Numbered from the stretch's first letter, positions 26,487 to 37,355 are shown. The stretch is DNA of 64,000 nucleotides from Candidatus Enterococcus huntleyi (GCF_009933175.1 NZ_MAEJ01000001.1:1-64000); one strand, 5' to 3'. Notes: generated from the letters alone by a model not told the origin. Numbers and translations are program-made.

Positions 26487-27266
26487 ATGGAGTTTCAGTT
26501 GGACCAAGAGTGGCGAGTCCGCCCGATAAAAGGGGACACAGGAAAAACATATATAGGTATGCGCAATAATGACCGTGTGTTCATTAAACGCAATACCACC
26601 CCCATGCTGGCTGCTCTATCGAGAGAAGGGATTACGCCGAGGCTTGTTTGGACAAAGAGAACCGGCAATGGCGATACCTTGACAGCCCAAGAGTGGATGG
26701 AAGGCCGTATCCTAACGCCTGATGAGATTGGTCGTCGAAACGACGTAATCGATGTATTGTACCATTTGCACCATTCTTCTACTTTAAAGACGATGATGGA
26801 AAAAATTGGTGGGAAATTTGTAACGCCAGAACTAATGTTGCAAGAATACCAACAGCAAATGCCAGATGCCATCAAGAAAAATAAATTTTTAGAGCTTGTC
26901 CTTCGTTATTTAAAGAGACAAATGCCGAGTTATAATAAAGAACAGTATACAGTGGTGCATGGCGATGTGAATCATCGAAACTGGATGGTTTGTCAAAATT
27001 ATCTGTATCTTGTCGATTGGGATTCAATTATGTTTGCTGATCCAGCTGTTGATATAGGAACGATTCTAGGTCATTATGTGCCGCTATCGAGTTGGAGCCA
27101 GTGGTTAGTGAGTTATGGAATTCGTTCGTCAGATGAAACGTTGGAGCGGATGCATTGGTATGCGGTAATGAATCTTTTGCAAGAAGTTTCAAGGTTATAT
27201 AAACGGAACGATTTCAAACGGATGAATGCTGAAATTTTACAGTTAAAACGAATATTTAGTGGCTGA
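26487..27266 (+). CDS. ytmP: Choline/aminoglycoside-kinase-like phosphotransferase (YtmP type)
   Basis: A 259-residue protein kinase-like-fold phosphotransferase. The catalytic loop HGDVNHRN is at 158-165 (Asp160, Asn165) and the metal-binding LVDWDS has Asp177. In Firmicutes this gene sits before trmB as ytmP-ytmQ. Its natural substrate is not established, and sequence similarity to aminoglycoside kinases does not mean resistance. AGGAGA lies upstream of the ATG. Confidence 0.8.
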   Translation: MEFQLDQEWRVRPIKGDTGKTYIGMRNNDRVFIKRNTTPMLAALSREGITPRLVWTKRTGNGDTLTAQEWMEGRILTPDEIGRRNDVIDVLYHLHHSSTLKTMMEKIGGKFVTPELMLQEYQQQMPDAIKKNKFLELVLRYLKRQMPSYNKEQYTVVHGDVNHRNWMVCQNYLYLVDWDSIMFADPAVDIGTILGHYVPLSSWSQWLVSYGIRSSDETLERMHWYAVMNLLQEVSRLYKRNDFKRMNAEILQLKRIFSG

Positions 27267-27312
27267 AAAATAATTAAATAAATTAAGTAGAATTGAATAC
27301 AGAAAAGTTACA

Positions 27313-27339
27313 GGCTTGGATGATTAATTGGATCCAAGC
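27313..27339 (+). terminator. Hairpin between ytmP-like gene and trmB
   Basis: GCTTGGAT pairs with ATCCAAGC around a 10-base loop, followed by TTGTTCCTT. It is a weak terminator or an attenuating structure, and trmB starts 60 bases on. Confidence 0.4.
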
Positions 27340-27402
27340 TTGTTCCTTGCCTGATAATAGTTTGAGCTAGGATAGCTTGAAAAGAGAGGAACGAGAGAGA
27401 AG

Positions 27403-28056
27403 ATGCGTGTAAGATATCGTCAAGGAGCAGATGAATTAGTTGCTGCTCATCCAAATTATGTAGTGCAAAACCCAGAGGAATGGAAAGGGCGTTGGCATGA
27501 ACGTTTTGGTAATCAAAACCCGATTCATATTGAGATTGGCACAGGAAAAGGTCAATTTCTTACAGAAATGGCAAAAATCCATCCAGAAATTAATTATATT
27601 GGTGTAGAAATGCAGTTGAGTGTTGTTTCGATGGCATTGGACCGTTTGGTGGAAGCTGGAATTACGAACTTACAATTGTTGCATGTTGATGGATCTGCGT
27701 TAACCAACTATTTTGCAGATAGTGAAGTGGATCAAATTTATTTAAACTTTTCAGATCCTTGGCCAAAAAAACGTCATGAGAAACGTCGCTTAACCTTCAA
27801 AACATTCCTCGAAACGGATGAACAAATTTTAAAACCAGCTGGCGAAATTCATTTTAAAACAGATAATCAAGGGCTCTTTGAATATTCACTAGCAAGCTTT
27901 TCTCAATATGGTATGAGTCTGCAAAAAGTTTGGTTAGACCTTCATACAAGTGATTATGAGGGAAATATTATGACTGAATATGAAGAAAAGTTTTCTTCGC
28001 GAGGACAACGTATCTATCGTGTAGAGGCCCGTTTCCAAGATAAAACTAAAAAATAG
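27403..28056 (+). CDS. trmB: tRNA (guanine-46-N7)-methyltransferase TrmB
   Basis: A 217-residue SAM-dependent methyltransferase with motif [10 protein letters not shown] at 44-52, and the family's [16 protein letters not shown] motif, which binds the tRNA and target guanine. It makes m7G46 in the variable loop of tRNAs. Length is standard. Pairing with the upstream ytmP-like gene is conserved in Bacilli. Confidence 0.95.
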   Translation: MRVRYRQGADELVAAHPNYVVQNPEEWKGRWHERFGNQNPIHIEIGTGKGQFLTEMAKIHPEINYIGVEMQLSVVSMALDRLVEAGITNLQLLHVDGSALTNYFADSEVDQIYLNFSDPWPKKRHEKRRLTFKTFLETDEQILKPAGEIHFKTDNQGLFEYSLASFSQYGMSLQKVWLDLHTSDYEGNIMTEYEEKFSSRGQRIYRVEARFQDKTKK

Positions 28057-28200
28057 CCAGTGCACTAGGATTAGTTTACTAAAAGCAAGGCTAGACTAAA
28101 TTGACTTAAAACAGTTTAAATAAAGAGACCTAGATAAATTAGTAAATAAGTTTAAAGAATAAAACGGTCATTTGATAGAACTAAAATAGAATTTACCTAG

Positions 28201-28249
28201 AAAGTTCTTTGTAGTAGTGATTTAAAATCCTACTACAAGGGACTTTTTT
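28201..28249 (+). terminator. Terminator after trmB
   Basis: AAAGTTCTTTGTAGTAG pairs with CTACTACAAGGGACTTT, followed by a T run. Confidence 0.85.
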
Positions 28250-28820
28250 GTCTATTCTGAAGAAAATCAGGCTAAGAATAACCAAAAGGACTAGGGCTCA
28301 GTAAGCTATTGAAAATAGGAGAGATTGGTTTGTGGAACTATAAAAGGAGGTAGAAAATAGGAAGAAGTATCGAGATGTTTAGGGAAATAGGGCGAACAAG
28401 TCTTAGTGAGATGGGTAGAAAGCTGAGGCAGAATAGTTTGCGAAAAAATTTGAGGAAATGATTATTTTCAAAAAAACAAAAGATTGTTTGCGTATGTAAG
28501 TGATGAGAGGGCATGAAATAAAGTCGTTAAAGTAGAGGAGGATTTCTAAAAAAGAGGACGAAGAGAAGAAGCGAGGAGCGATTTCGGTGGTTACAGCGCT
28601 AGGTTTCTCGAAATGAGAACAGGCATAAGGAGGGAAGCTGATTTGACAGAGCATGTAACTTTTATAAAATAGTAAAAATAAACTTTCGAGCTATTTAGTG
28701 AGCGTCTGCAAAATTGACCAGAATAAACAGGGGAAACAAGCCTGGTGAGTAAGCAGGAAAAAGCTGAGAGCAGGAACGTTAAATGGCACTGTTTTATAGA
28801 GTTCTGGCAACGGGTATAGC
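28250..28820. other. 570-base stretch before comGA without a supported gene
   Basis: Purine-rich on the plus strand. Short open frames lack a ribosome site at proper spacing. I looked for a ComX/sigma-H competence box (TACGAATA-like) and did not find one. It presumably holds the comG promoter and a long leader, but nothing specific can be pointed to. Confidence 0.4.
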
Positions 28821-29777
28821 ATGATTCAACAGTTATCAGATGAATTAGTGATAGAAGGAAAAATAAAGCAGGTGCAAGATGTCTATGTGTTACCGAAGGG
28901 TCAAGAATATCAAATTATCTATCGAAGAAATGATCAATGGCAGGTACAGCAGCAGATTGAGGAGTCTCTCGCAGAACAGTTGATTAGTCGCTTTAAATAT
29001 TTAGGCCAAATGGACGTTGGAGAGCGACGGAAAGCTCAGTTGGGTGCCTGTACGTATCTTGTTAATGGTGAAGTGCAACGGTTGCGCATTTCCACAGTTG
29101 GAAATTATCGACAACAGGAAAGTCTGGTACTTAGATTTCTACATGCATTTGGGGAAAGTCAGCTTTTATATTTCTGTCCAGAGGTGTTAGAAAAAATTCG
29201 AGAAGAGACGAATCGTCGAGGATTATATTTATTTGGCGGGCCTGTCGGTTCCGGTAAGACCACGCTAATGTATGCATTAGCCAAAAAAGTACATGCGCAA
29301 GTGATTACGATTGAAGATCCTGTAGAAATTGAAGAAGAACAATTCTTACAGCTGCAGATTAATCATAAAATTCAACAAGATTACGAAACGTTGATTAAGC
29401 TTTCGCTTAGACATCATCCTGATGTCTTAATTATCGGTGAAATAAGAGATCGACAGACGGCGTTGGCTGCTATTCGTGCGGCTTTGACGGGACATCGAGT
29501 CTATGCCACAATCCATGCCAAGAGTTTAACGGGAATTAGAGAACGCTTGGAGGAACTTACTCAAGGACAAGCGACCGAGGAAATTGATAATTGCTTGAAC
29601 GGAATTATCTATCAACGACTCCTTACAGATCACTCAGATTCATTAGTGAAGGGATTGGTTGCGTACCAGTTGTATCATTGCCAGCAAACGACTGCGATAG
29701 ACTGGAATACACAACTGAAGGAATTGTATGAAGAAGGGCGAGTTGATGAGGAAACCTACAAAATGGAAGAAGAATAA
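28821..29777 (+). CDS. comGA: Competence pilus assembly ATPase ComGA
   Basis: A 318-residue type II/IV secretion ATPase. Walker A GPVGSGKTT at 140-148, Asp box TIEDPVEIEE, Walker B region LIIGEIRDRQTA, and His box TGHRVYATIHAKS are all intact. It drives assembly of the ComGC pseudopilus used for DNA uptake and acts at the cytosolic membrane face. The ribosome site before ATG is weak (GGGT). comGB overlaps its end by 50 bases. Confidence 0.93.
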   Translation: MIQQLSDELVIEGKIKQVQDVYVLPKGQEYQIIYRRNDQWQVQQQIEESLAEQLISRFKYLGQMDVGERRKAQLGACTYLVNGEVQRLRISTVGNYRQQESLVLRFLHAFGESQLLYFCPEVLEKIREETNRRGLYLFGGPVGSGKTTLMYALAKKVHAQVITIEDPVEIEEEQFLQLQINHKIQQDYETLIKLSLRHHPDVLIIGEIRDRQTALAAIRAALTGHRVYATIHAKSLTGIRERLEELTQGQATEEIDNCLNGIIYQRLLTDHSDSLVKGLVAYQLYHCQQTTAIDWNTQLKELYEEGRVDEETYKMEEE

Positions 29778-30774
29778 GCGCAGCCAACAACAACTTTTTT
29801 TACTGTTTTTTTCTGAGCTCCTCCAAAATGGTTTTAGTATCCAAGAAGCGTTACATTTTATCCAAAAAATGAACCAATTTCCCAATATTTTATTGGAACA
29901 ATTCCAAGTGAACTTGAATGAGGGACAGAGCTTAGCGGCATGCTTTACTGATGCCGAATTCAATGCTCAACAAATCGTCCAAATTGAGTTGGCACAAGTT
30001 CACGGCAATTTTGTGAGTACGCTGCGCTCAATGGCTACTCAAATGAATTTACTGGAAACACAACGGAAAAACTTTCTTAAGCTATGTAGTTATCCAGCGT
30101 TGTTATTATTCTTTATGACCGGCGTGCTTGTTGGCATGCGTCAGGTTCTTTTACCCCAGCTTTTGTTATCTGAGATGGTGGATAAAAATCATTTGGGGAT
30201 TCAATTTATTGAGAAAGGACCGATTTATTTTGGTTTGTTTTTTCTACTAATAGGAATAATCGCTGTAGTTTTTCATTTATTAATGCATCGGCGTACAGCT
30301 CTTCAAAAGGCTAAATTCTATAGTCGTCTATGGGGAATTGGTGCGTTCTATAGAAGCTATCTTTCAGCGTATGTCTCGTTAGAATGGGGTAAATTATTTC
30401 AAGAAGGATTGGAGTTAAAGCAGATTATTGAATGCATGGCAGTCACCAAAGAGGGAAGTGTAATGCAGGAGCTGGCAGATGATTTGAAAAGTGCTCTTCA
30501 ACAAGGTAAGCCACTAGCTAAACAATTAGAAGAGTACCTGTTTTTGACAAAAGAGATGAGTCGTATTGTTATTCAAGGAGAGGCTAAAGGGAAATTAGGG
30601 GAGGAACTACTTTTCTATAGTGCATTTATGTGGCGCGAATTTTTCAAGAAAGTCGAGCGTTCATTGCAATGGATTCAGCCGATTATATTTTTAGTGATTG
30701 CCGTATTAATCGTTAGTATTTATGGAGCAATGTTATTACCAATTTATGGGAATATGGAAGGGGTGTACAAATGA
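29728..30774 (+). CDS. comGB: Competence pilus membrane protein ComGB
   Basis: A 348-residue GspF/PilC-family polytopic protein with two T2SSF repeats, three predicted membrane helices (about 120-145, 165-190 and 315-340) and the start MKKGELMRKPTKWKKNKRS. It is the platform on which the ComGA ATPase acts. ATG at 29728 has AAGGA upstream; the Met at residue 7 is also possible. Tail overlaps comGC by 4 bases. Confidence 0.9.
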   Translation: MKKGELMRKPTKWKKNKRSQQQLFLLFFSELLQNGFSIQEALHFIQKMNQFPNILLEQFQVNLNEGQSLAACFTDAEFNAQQIVQIELAQVHGNFVSTLRSMATQMNLLETQRKNFLKLCSYPALLLFFMTGVLVGMRQVLLPQLLLSEMVDKNHLGIQFIEKGPIYFGLFFLLIGIIAVVFHLLMHRRTALQKAKFYSRLWGIGAFYRSYLSAYVSLEWGKLFQEGLELKQIIECMAVTKEGSVMQELADDLKSALQQGKPLAKQLEEYLFLTKEMSRIVIQGEAKGKLGEELLFYSAFMWREFFKKVERSLQWIQPIIFLVIAVLIVSIYGAMLLPIYGNMEGVYK

Positions 30775-31067
30775 TAACAAGTTTGAAAAAAAATATGTAT
30801 AGAGGATTTACATTAATAGAAATGCTCATTGTATTGCTGATCATTAGTGTTTTAATTCTCTTATTTGTCCCTAATTTATCTAAGCATAGAGACACGGTAA
30901 ATGAAGAGAGTAATCAGGCGATTGTCAAAGTTGTCGAAACGCAAATGGAGCTATATTCGATTGAAAAGGATAGTGCGGTACCAGATACCGAAACTTTACT
31001 GAAGGAGGGTTATATCACCAAAGACCAGAAAGAGAAATATGATAAATTGCATGAGGTAACACCGTGA
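30771..31067 (+). CDS. comGC: Major competence pseudopilin ComGC
   Basis: A 98-residue prepilin. The ComC cleavage motif RGFTLIEM (cleavage after Gly12, Glu five after cleavage) leads into a hydrophobic helix (about 17-33), followed by a short soluble domain. It is the main pilus subunit for transformation. Length is standard. Confidence 0.93.
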   Translation: MITSLKKNMYRGFTLIEMLIVLLIISVLILLFVPNLSKHRDTVNEESNQAIVKVVETQMELYSIEKDSAVPDTETLLKEGYITKDQKEKYDKLHEVTP

Positions 31068-31507
31068 TCAGAAGGCAGCTGAAGGGTTTTACCCTGATTG
31101 AAACATTAATTGCCTTGATGGTGGTGACCAGTTTTGTTTTTATTCCGACCCTAGCCAGCGCACCATTGCAAAAAAAGATTGAGGTAGAACAATTTTTTAC
31201 GACTTTAGAGAAGCGGGTATTAGCTAGCCAACAAGCAGCCATTACAGGGATGCTGCCGTCGGAGGTTCAGATAAGTGCGCATTCTATTTATTTTCGAACG
31301 ATGATCTCAACGGGGATTAAATGGGCAAATTTAGAGATTCCTAAAGAGTTAATCTATACGGGAACGCCAAAAATCGTCTTTGCGATGAACTCAGGTAATA
31401 ATAGTAGCTTGAAAAAAATGAGCTTTTACTGGCAGGCGGAAAATAAAGTGATTAGCTATCAGTTTCAGTTGGGAAGTGGCCGGTATATTAAAAAAATCGC
31501 AGAATAA
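31064..31507 (+). CDS. comGD: Minor competence pseudopilin ComGD
   Basis: A 147-residue prepilin-like protein with LKGFTLIETLIAL at the N-terminus and a hydrophobic helix. It overlaps comGC by 4 bases. A minor subunit thought to initiate pilus assembly. Confidence 0.88.
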   Translation: MIRRQLKGFTLIETLIALMVVTSFVFIPTLASAPLQKKIEVEQFFTTLEKRVLASQQAAITGMLPSEVQISAHSIYFRTMISTGIKWANLEIPKELIYTGTPKIVFAMNSGNNSSLKKMSFYWQAENKVISYQFQLGSGRYIKKIAE

Positions 31508-31805
31508 AGGCTATATTCTATTTGAAGCGATTCTTTCCTTTATTGTCTTTTCAACGATTATCTTATCCTTTGTTTATGCAGAAAGCTTACTGATGCAAAG
31601 AGGGAAGGCACAAATGCGTACAGTTGAGCTGTGTCGTGTTTTATATGAAGAAACGAGGGATTATCGCTTTCATCAAGGAGAGAAGGAGCGAGAAAAAAAC
31701 TTTTCTAGACAATACCAAGTAAGTATACAGCAGAGTGCTTCTTATCAGTCCGCACAAATAATTGCTGGGGAGGAGCAATTGTTGATTGAATCAAAAAATC
31801 CATAA
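31476..31805 (+). CDS. comGE: Minor competence pseudopilin ComGE
   Basis: A 109-residue prepilin-like protein with NKGYILFEAILSFIVFST, a variant cleavage motif (GYILFE), and a short soluble part. The start is a GTG at 31476 inside comGD, with a poorly spaced ribosome site, so translation probably depends on coupling. The exact start is uncertain. Confidence 0.8.
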   Translation: MAGILKKSQNKGYILFEAILSFIVFSTIILSFVYAESLLMQRGKAQMRTVELCRVLYEETRDYRFHQGEKEREKNFSRQYQVSIQQSASYQSAQIIAGEEQLLIESKNP

Positions 31806-32217
31806 ATCATACTCGGGTTTTACTTTATTAGAATGCTTAATTGCTTTGATTGTTTTGAGTGGGTTGTTTCTTCTCATCGGACCCTTTATCCAGATTACTC
31901 AGGAAACACATCAGCAACTGCAACAGACAAAGGAAAAAGAGTGGGAAATATTTCTTGTCCAGCTGGAGTATGAATTACAGGAGGATCTGTTTGTAAAAGT
32001 TGAAGGGGATACCTTCTATTTGAAAAATTCTACGGGTGGCGATGTCCTAATTGAACCCTATCAACACTTAATTCGTAAAAAAGAAAATGGCGGCCATCAA
32101 CCTATGCTAACGGAAGTTGCGACATTTAAGGCGAAACAAGAGAATAAACAGATTCGATTGGAGGTGGTGTTTTTAGATGGACACAAACACTGGGGTCAAT
32201 GGGAAATTCCAGAATAA
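31786..32217 (+). CDS. comGF: Minor competence pseudopilin ComGF
   Basis: A 143-residue ComGF-family prepilin with SGFTLLECLIALIVLSG. Start is TTG at 31786, about 11 bases after GGGGAGGAG, overlapping comGE by 20 bases. Family motif GGHQPML-like region precedes the C-terminal strands. Confidence 0.85.
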   Translation: MNQKIHKSYSGFTLLECLIALIVLSGLFLLIGPFIQITQETHQQLQQTKEKEWEIFLVQLEYELQEDLFVKVEGDTFYLKNSTGGDVLIEPYQHLIRKKENGGHQPMLTEVATFKAKQENKQIRLEVVFLDGHKHWGQWEIPE

Positions 32218-32593
32218 ACAGCATGGAGGGATTTTCCTTTCTGTTCTACTATTTTTTAGTCTAACCACTAGTTTACTCATTCTTATTTTAGAAGATGAAA
32301 AGTTAACAAGTGATTTTACGATTCGTACCACCAATCTGTATTATGCAAAAACCATGAAAGAATTATTCTTGATTGATTACTACCAGCAATCCGCAGACTC
32401 AAAAACAGTGGATAAAACAACAGACGAACAAAGCATCGGACTAGTAGCGGAAGAACCTTCTGAAAAGGGAAAACGTCTCTATAATAAAGGGGAACTGACC
32501 TATCAAATAGTTGCCGAAAAGATCAACATCACGATAAAAATAGATGGGAATTACTATAATTTTGAAGAGAAAGTACAACAGCCATCCACCTGA
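32177..32593 (+). CDS. comGG: ComGG-like minor pseudopilin
   Basis: A 138-residue protein with one N-terminal hydrophobic helix (about 19-40) preceded by QHGGIFLSVLLF, a degenerate prepilin motif, and followed by a polar domain. Position as the seventh gene, and overlap with comGF by 41 bases, identify it better than its sequence, as ComGG proteins are poorly conserved. Confidence 0.78.
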   Translation: MDTNTGVNGKFQNKQHGGIFLSVLLFFSLTTSLLILILEDEKLTSDFTIRTTNLYYAKTMKELFLIDYYQQSADSKTVDKTTDEQSIGLVAEEPSEKGKRLYNKGELTYQIVAEKINITIKIDGNYYNFEEKVQQPST

Positions 32594-32616
32594 TATTGTT
32601 AAAATGGATGGGCTGT
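32578..32616 (+). terminator. Hairpin at the end of the comG operon
   Basis: ACAGCCATCCA pairs with TGGATGGGCTGT (one bulge) across the comGG stop. The following T-run is poor (CAATTTTTA), so termination may be incomplete. In many relatives transcription continues to the methylase-like gene. Confidence 0.5.
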
Positions 32617-32718
32617 GTAAGCAATTTTTAGACCGTTAAACTGACTAACAGCTTTCGCAAACTATAGAGTTTTTTGCTAGAATAGTATATAGTAATGAGC
32701 AGAGAGCGAGGGATAAAC

Positions 32719-33438
32719 ATGGGGTTTTTCGGAAATATTGATTTCAATTCATTATCTGCTACTGATCAGGCTATTTATCATTATATGAGTAGCAACGTGG
32801 ATAAGGTTCCTTATATGCGGTTGAGAGATATTGCGAAAGAATCTCATACTTCGGCTTCTTCGGTGATGCGTCTGATTCGTAAACTGGGGTATGAGAGCTA
32901 TACAGAATTTCGTAGCCAGTTTAGTATTGAGTCGGTTGAAAGTGATCGATTTGATGATGCCTTGAATATACTGAGTAGAAATCATTTTCCGCGAAATGTT
33001 GAGAGCAAATTGAATCAGATCGTTGAACGTATCCAGTATTGTGAGAATATTATTTTCTTTGGGATTGGTGCTTCGGGGTCCATTTGTGAGTATGCAGCGA
33101 GACGGTTTGCTTCTATTGGGTATAATAGCTTTGCGCTCATTGATCATACGTATCCAATTATGTCGAAACTGAAGAATACCAGTGATAATATTTTAGTTAC
33201 GCTATCGGTGTCGGGAATGACCACTGAGGTTGTGGAAGTTGCTAATGGATTTCGGAATAAAGATGATTTTGTGACAGTAGCTATTACGGCAGATATTAAT
33301 TCTACGCTGGCTAAAATGTCAGATTTTGTATTAGATTATCACGTAGATATCAGGCGTGTAAGAAAACATGAAGATTTAACGAGTCAGATTCCTTGTATCT
33401 TCTTGATTGAGCAGTTAGCCAATCGTTTACAGGAATAG
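32719..33438 (+). CDS. RpiR-family transcriptional regulator (cassette C)
   Basis: A 239-residue RpiR regulator: N-terminal helix-turn-helix (about 1-75, including SHTSASSVMRLIRKLGY) and a C-terminal SIS sugar-phosphate-binding domain (about 100-235, GIGASGSICEYAA and LVTLSVSGMTTEV). The ATG at 32719 has GAGGG 8 bases upstream. It should sense a phosphorylated sugar, which fits the 6-phospho-beta-glucosidase signature of the next gene. It ends in its own terminator. Confidence 0.85.
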   Translation: MGFFGNIDFNSLSATDQAIYHYMSSNVDKVPYMRLRDIAKESHTSASSVMRLIRKLGYESYTEFRSQFSIESVESDRFDDALNILSRNHFPRNVESKLNQIVERIQYCENIIFFGIGASGSICEYAARRFASIGYNSFALIDHTYPIMSKLKNTSDNILVTLSVSGMTTEVVEVANGFRNKDDFVTVAITADINSTLAKMSDFVLDYHVDIRRVRKHEDLTSQIPCIFLIEQLANRLQE

Positions 33439-33454
33439 TAAATGAAAAATAGGT

Positions 33455-33498
33455 AAGCATCACAGTTGGTACAACTTGTACCAATGTGATGCTTTTTT
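33455..33498 (+). terminator. Terminator after rpiR-type gene with an inner palindrome
   Basis: AGCATCACA pairs with TGTGATGCT around the inner palindrome TTGGTACA-ACT-TGTACCAA, then six T. The inner palindrome resembles that at 37183-37205. Confidence 0.85.
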
Positions 33499-33530
33499 CT
33501 ATTTGGTTGATTGGTAACCAGAGTGCTTAA

Positions 33531-35039
<1,509 letters not shown>

Positions 35040-35041
35040 TT

Positions 35042-37159
35042 ATGGAAATTGAAAAGTTAAAGCAACGATTACTAAGTCTTTCTCTTGAAGAAAAAGTAGG
35101 ACAATTGGTTCAAGTGACTCCTGATTTTTTTGGTAATAAAGGTGAAATCACGGGGCCATTGGGACAAAAAATTGCTGATTCGACACGTTATCAGATTGGT
35201 TCAGTGTTAGGGACTCATCGTGCAGCAGAGGTCAAACAAATTCAGGCTGATTATTTGGCGCATAGCAAACACCAAATTCCGCTCTTGTTTATGGCGGATG
35301 TGATTCATGGATATGAAACAATTTTTCCAATTCCTTTAGCTTTAGCATCTTCTTTTGATGAGGAATTAATCGAAAGAGTCGCACAGAATTCGGCAGTGGA
35401 AGCTGCTAGTGAAGGGATACATGTAACTTTTTCACCGATGGCTGATTACGTCAAGGATCCACGATGGGGAAGAGTGCTAGAAAGTAATGGCGAGGATCCT
35501 CGTCTATCTACGGCATTAACGAAAGCTTATGTTCGAGGATATCAAGGCGATGATTTGAAAAAGGAAACGAGTTTAGCTGCTTGTGTTAAACACTTCATTG
35601 GGTATGGAGCTGCTGAAGGCGGTAGGGACTATAACACCGTTGATATTTCAGATGTTGAATTGCATCAAAATTATCTACCGGCTTTTGAAGGAGCCATCTC
35701 AGCTGGCGTTCAACTGGTGATGACTTCATTTAATAGCGTGCATGGCGTTCCGGTGACGGCTAACAAAGCATTGATACAATCTGTTTTACGTGGGAAATTG
35801 AGATTTGATGGAGTTTTGATATCAGACTGGGCGGCTATTGCGGAATTAAAAAATCATCGAGTTGCTCAGACGTCACGCGATGCTGCAAAGAAAGCCTTTG
35901 ATGCATCCGTCGATATTGATATGATGACCGACTGTTATTCGGAAGAGTTGGCTGCAATCGTGGAAGAAAATCACTTGATGCCACAGTTAGATGCTGCAGT
36001 TTGGCGGATCTTATTACTAAAAAATGAATTAGGTTTATTCGAAAATCCTTATCGTGGTTTAGAAAACAAGGTTGATAAGGACCAACTGAAAGTAGAGGCA
36101 TTTGAAGTAGCGACTCGCTCAGCCGTTCTTTTGAAAAATGAAGCGATTCTTCCGTTAAAAAAAGAAGACAAGCTGTTAGTCGTCGGCACAAAAGCGGCGA
36201 CCACAGATGTCTTAGGTGCTTGGTCATGGATTGGTGATTCAGATACGGCTATTTCATTAGCAGCAGGTTTAGAAAAAGAGTGTTCAGCAATTGAAATCAT
36301 TGCTATTGACGATGAAAAAACTGACTGGTCTAAAATAAAATTGGCCGCTCATGCAGCCGAAAAAGTCGTAATCGCAGTTGGAGAAGATAGTCAAGAAGCG
36401 GGTGAGGCTGCAAGTCGGGCCAAGTTAAATTTATCAGCCATCGAACAAGAGTTGATTGATGTCATTTCTCACGAGAATAGCGAAAGTATCTTGGTGACGT
36501 TCAGCGGACGACCACTAGTATTGACGGATGTTGAAGAAAAAGTTAAAGCGATTGTAGTAGCTTGGTTCTTAGGTAACCAAACTGGGACAGCTTTGGCAGC
36601 TCTTTTAACAGGGCAGAAAAATTTCAGTGGTCATTTACCAATGAGCTTCCCTAGAAGCGTCGGTCAATTGCCTTATTCCTACCAAGAAATGTCTACGGGT
36701 AGACCAATGACTGAGGAAAATGCTGATCAGAAATATATTTCTCGTTATTTAGACGAAGAGAATAGTCCGCTTTACGCGTTTGGTCACGGACTATCTTATA
36801 GTGCGTTTACCTATAGTGAATTGCGCGTTTCGACGGATGAATTACGTAGTGGTTGTGAGCTGGAATTATCGTTTGAAGTCACAAACGAATCAGAGTTGGC
36901 AGGTTATGCATTACCGCAAATTTATTTTACAGATGAATATACAGAAGTGATTCGACCGAAACGAGAGCTATTAGCTTGGCAACAGGTTCAGCTGGATTGC
37001 GGAGAAACGAAAACTATTCATTTTACCATTCGACCTGAAGACTTGGCATATGTTCACAGTGATTTATCACGTACCACTGATCCTGGCGAGTTTCGTTTTT
37101 ATTTGGCTAAGAGCGCGCTAGATATAGTATCTGCCGTATCTGTTACCTATGTAGAGTAA
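35042..37159 (+). CDS. GH3 beta-glucosidase-like enzyme
   Basis: A 705-residue GH3 protein: TIM-barrel domain (about 1-320) with nucleophile D262 (LISDW), alpha/beta sandwich (about 350-560), and a C-terminal fibronectin type III domain (about 610-700) with the FGHGLSY linker motif. No signal peptide, so it acts in the cytosol on imported beta-glucosides. It starts 2 bases after the GH1 stop. Activity on beta-xylosides cannot be excluded. Confidence 0.87.
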   Translation: MEIEKLKQRLLSLSLEEKVGQLVQVTPDFFGNKGEITGPLGQKIADSTRYQIGSVLGTHRAAEVKQIQADYLAHSKHQIPLLFMADVIHGYETIFPIPLALASSFDEELIERVAQNSAVEAASEGIHVTFSPMADYVKDPRWGRVLESNGEDPRLSTALTKAYVRGYQGDDLKKETSLAACVKHFIGYGAAEGGRDYNTVDISDVELHQNYLPAFEGAISAGVQLVMTSFNSVHGVPVTANKALIQSVLRGKLRFDGVLISDWAAIAELKNHRVAQTSRDAAKKAFDASVDIDMMTDCYSEELAAIVEENHLMPQLDAAVWRILLLKNELGLFENPYRGLENKVDKDQLKVEAFEVATRSAVLLKNEAILPLKKEDKLLVVGTKAATTDVLGAWSWIGDSDTAISLAAGLEKECSAIEIIAIDDEKTDWSKIKLAAHAAEKVVIAVGEDSQEAGEAASRAKLNLSAIEQELIDVISHENSESILVTFSGRPLVLTDVEEKVKAIVVAWFLGNQTGTALAALLTGQKNFSGHLPMSFPRSVGQLPYSYQEMSTGRPMTEENADQKYISRYLDEENSPLYAFGHGLSYSAFTYSELRVSTDELRSGCELELSFEVTNESELAGYALPQIYFTDEYTEVIRPKRELLAWQQVQLDCGETKTIHFTIRPEDLAYVHSDLSRTTDPGEFRFYLAKSALDIVSAVSVTYVE

Positions 37160-37182
37160 GAGGCAACAGCCTAAAAGTCGAT

Positions 37183-37205
37183 CGGTGGTACAGCCTGTAC
37201 CACCG
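37183..37205 (+). terminator. Perfect hairpin after the GH3 gene
   Basis: CGGTGGTACA-GCC-TGTACCACCG is a 10-bp perfect stem with a 3-base loop, followed by GTGACTGTTTT. The T tract is short, so it could be a terminator or, given its palindromic form, an operator. Confidence 0.55.
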
Positions 37206-37263
37206 TGACTGTTTTGTCAAAAGCGTGGTGTAACATGCCAGACTGACGTGGGACTATTGTTTT

Positions 37264-37341
37264 TGAAAACGTTTTTATTTATACTCTGTTTATAAATTAA
37301 AAAAGGATTCTTTTTATTAACTAAAAATAAAAACGTTTTTA
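37264..37341. promoter_or_regulatory. Two LacI-type operators before the lacI-type gene
   Basis: TGAAAACGTTTTTA (37264-37277) and the perfect palindrome TAAAAACGTTTTTA (37328-37341) have centres 64 bp apart, about six helical turns, suiting a loop. The second lies just before the ribosome site of the LacI-family gene, so autorepression is likely. The first also fits the cre consensus with one mismatch. Confidence 0.65.
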
Positions 37342-37355
37342 TTTTGGAGGTAACT

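Noticed and set aside
26487-27266. Aminoglycoside resistance kinase
   Set aside because: The kinase fold fits, but the position before trmB marks it as the chromosomal ytmP-like gene.
28375-28461. 28-codon cationic open frame before comGA
   Set aside because: The AAGGAGG nearby is 24 bases upstream, too far, and no other support exists.
28403-28654. 83-codon minus-strand open frame between trmB and comGA
   Set aside because: No ribosome site and no recognisable family, in a low-complexity stretch.
28250-28820. Competence (ComX/sigma-H) box before comGA
   Set aside because: I searched by eye for TACGAATA-like sequences and saw none. The promoter remains undefined.
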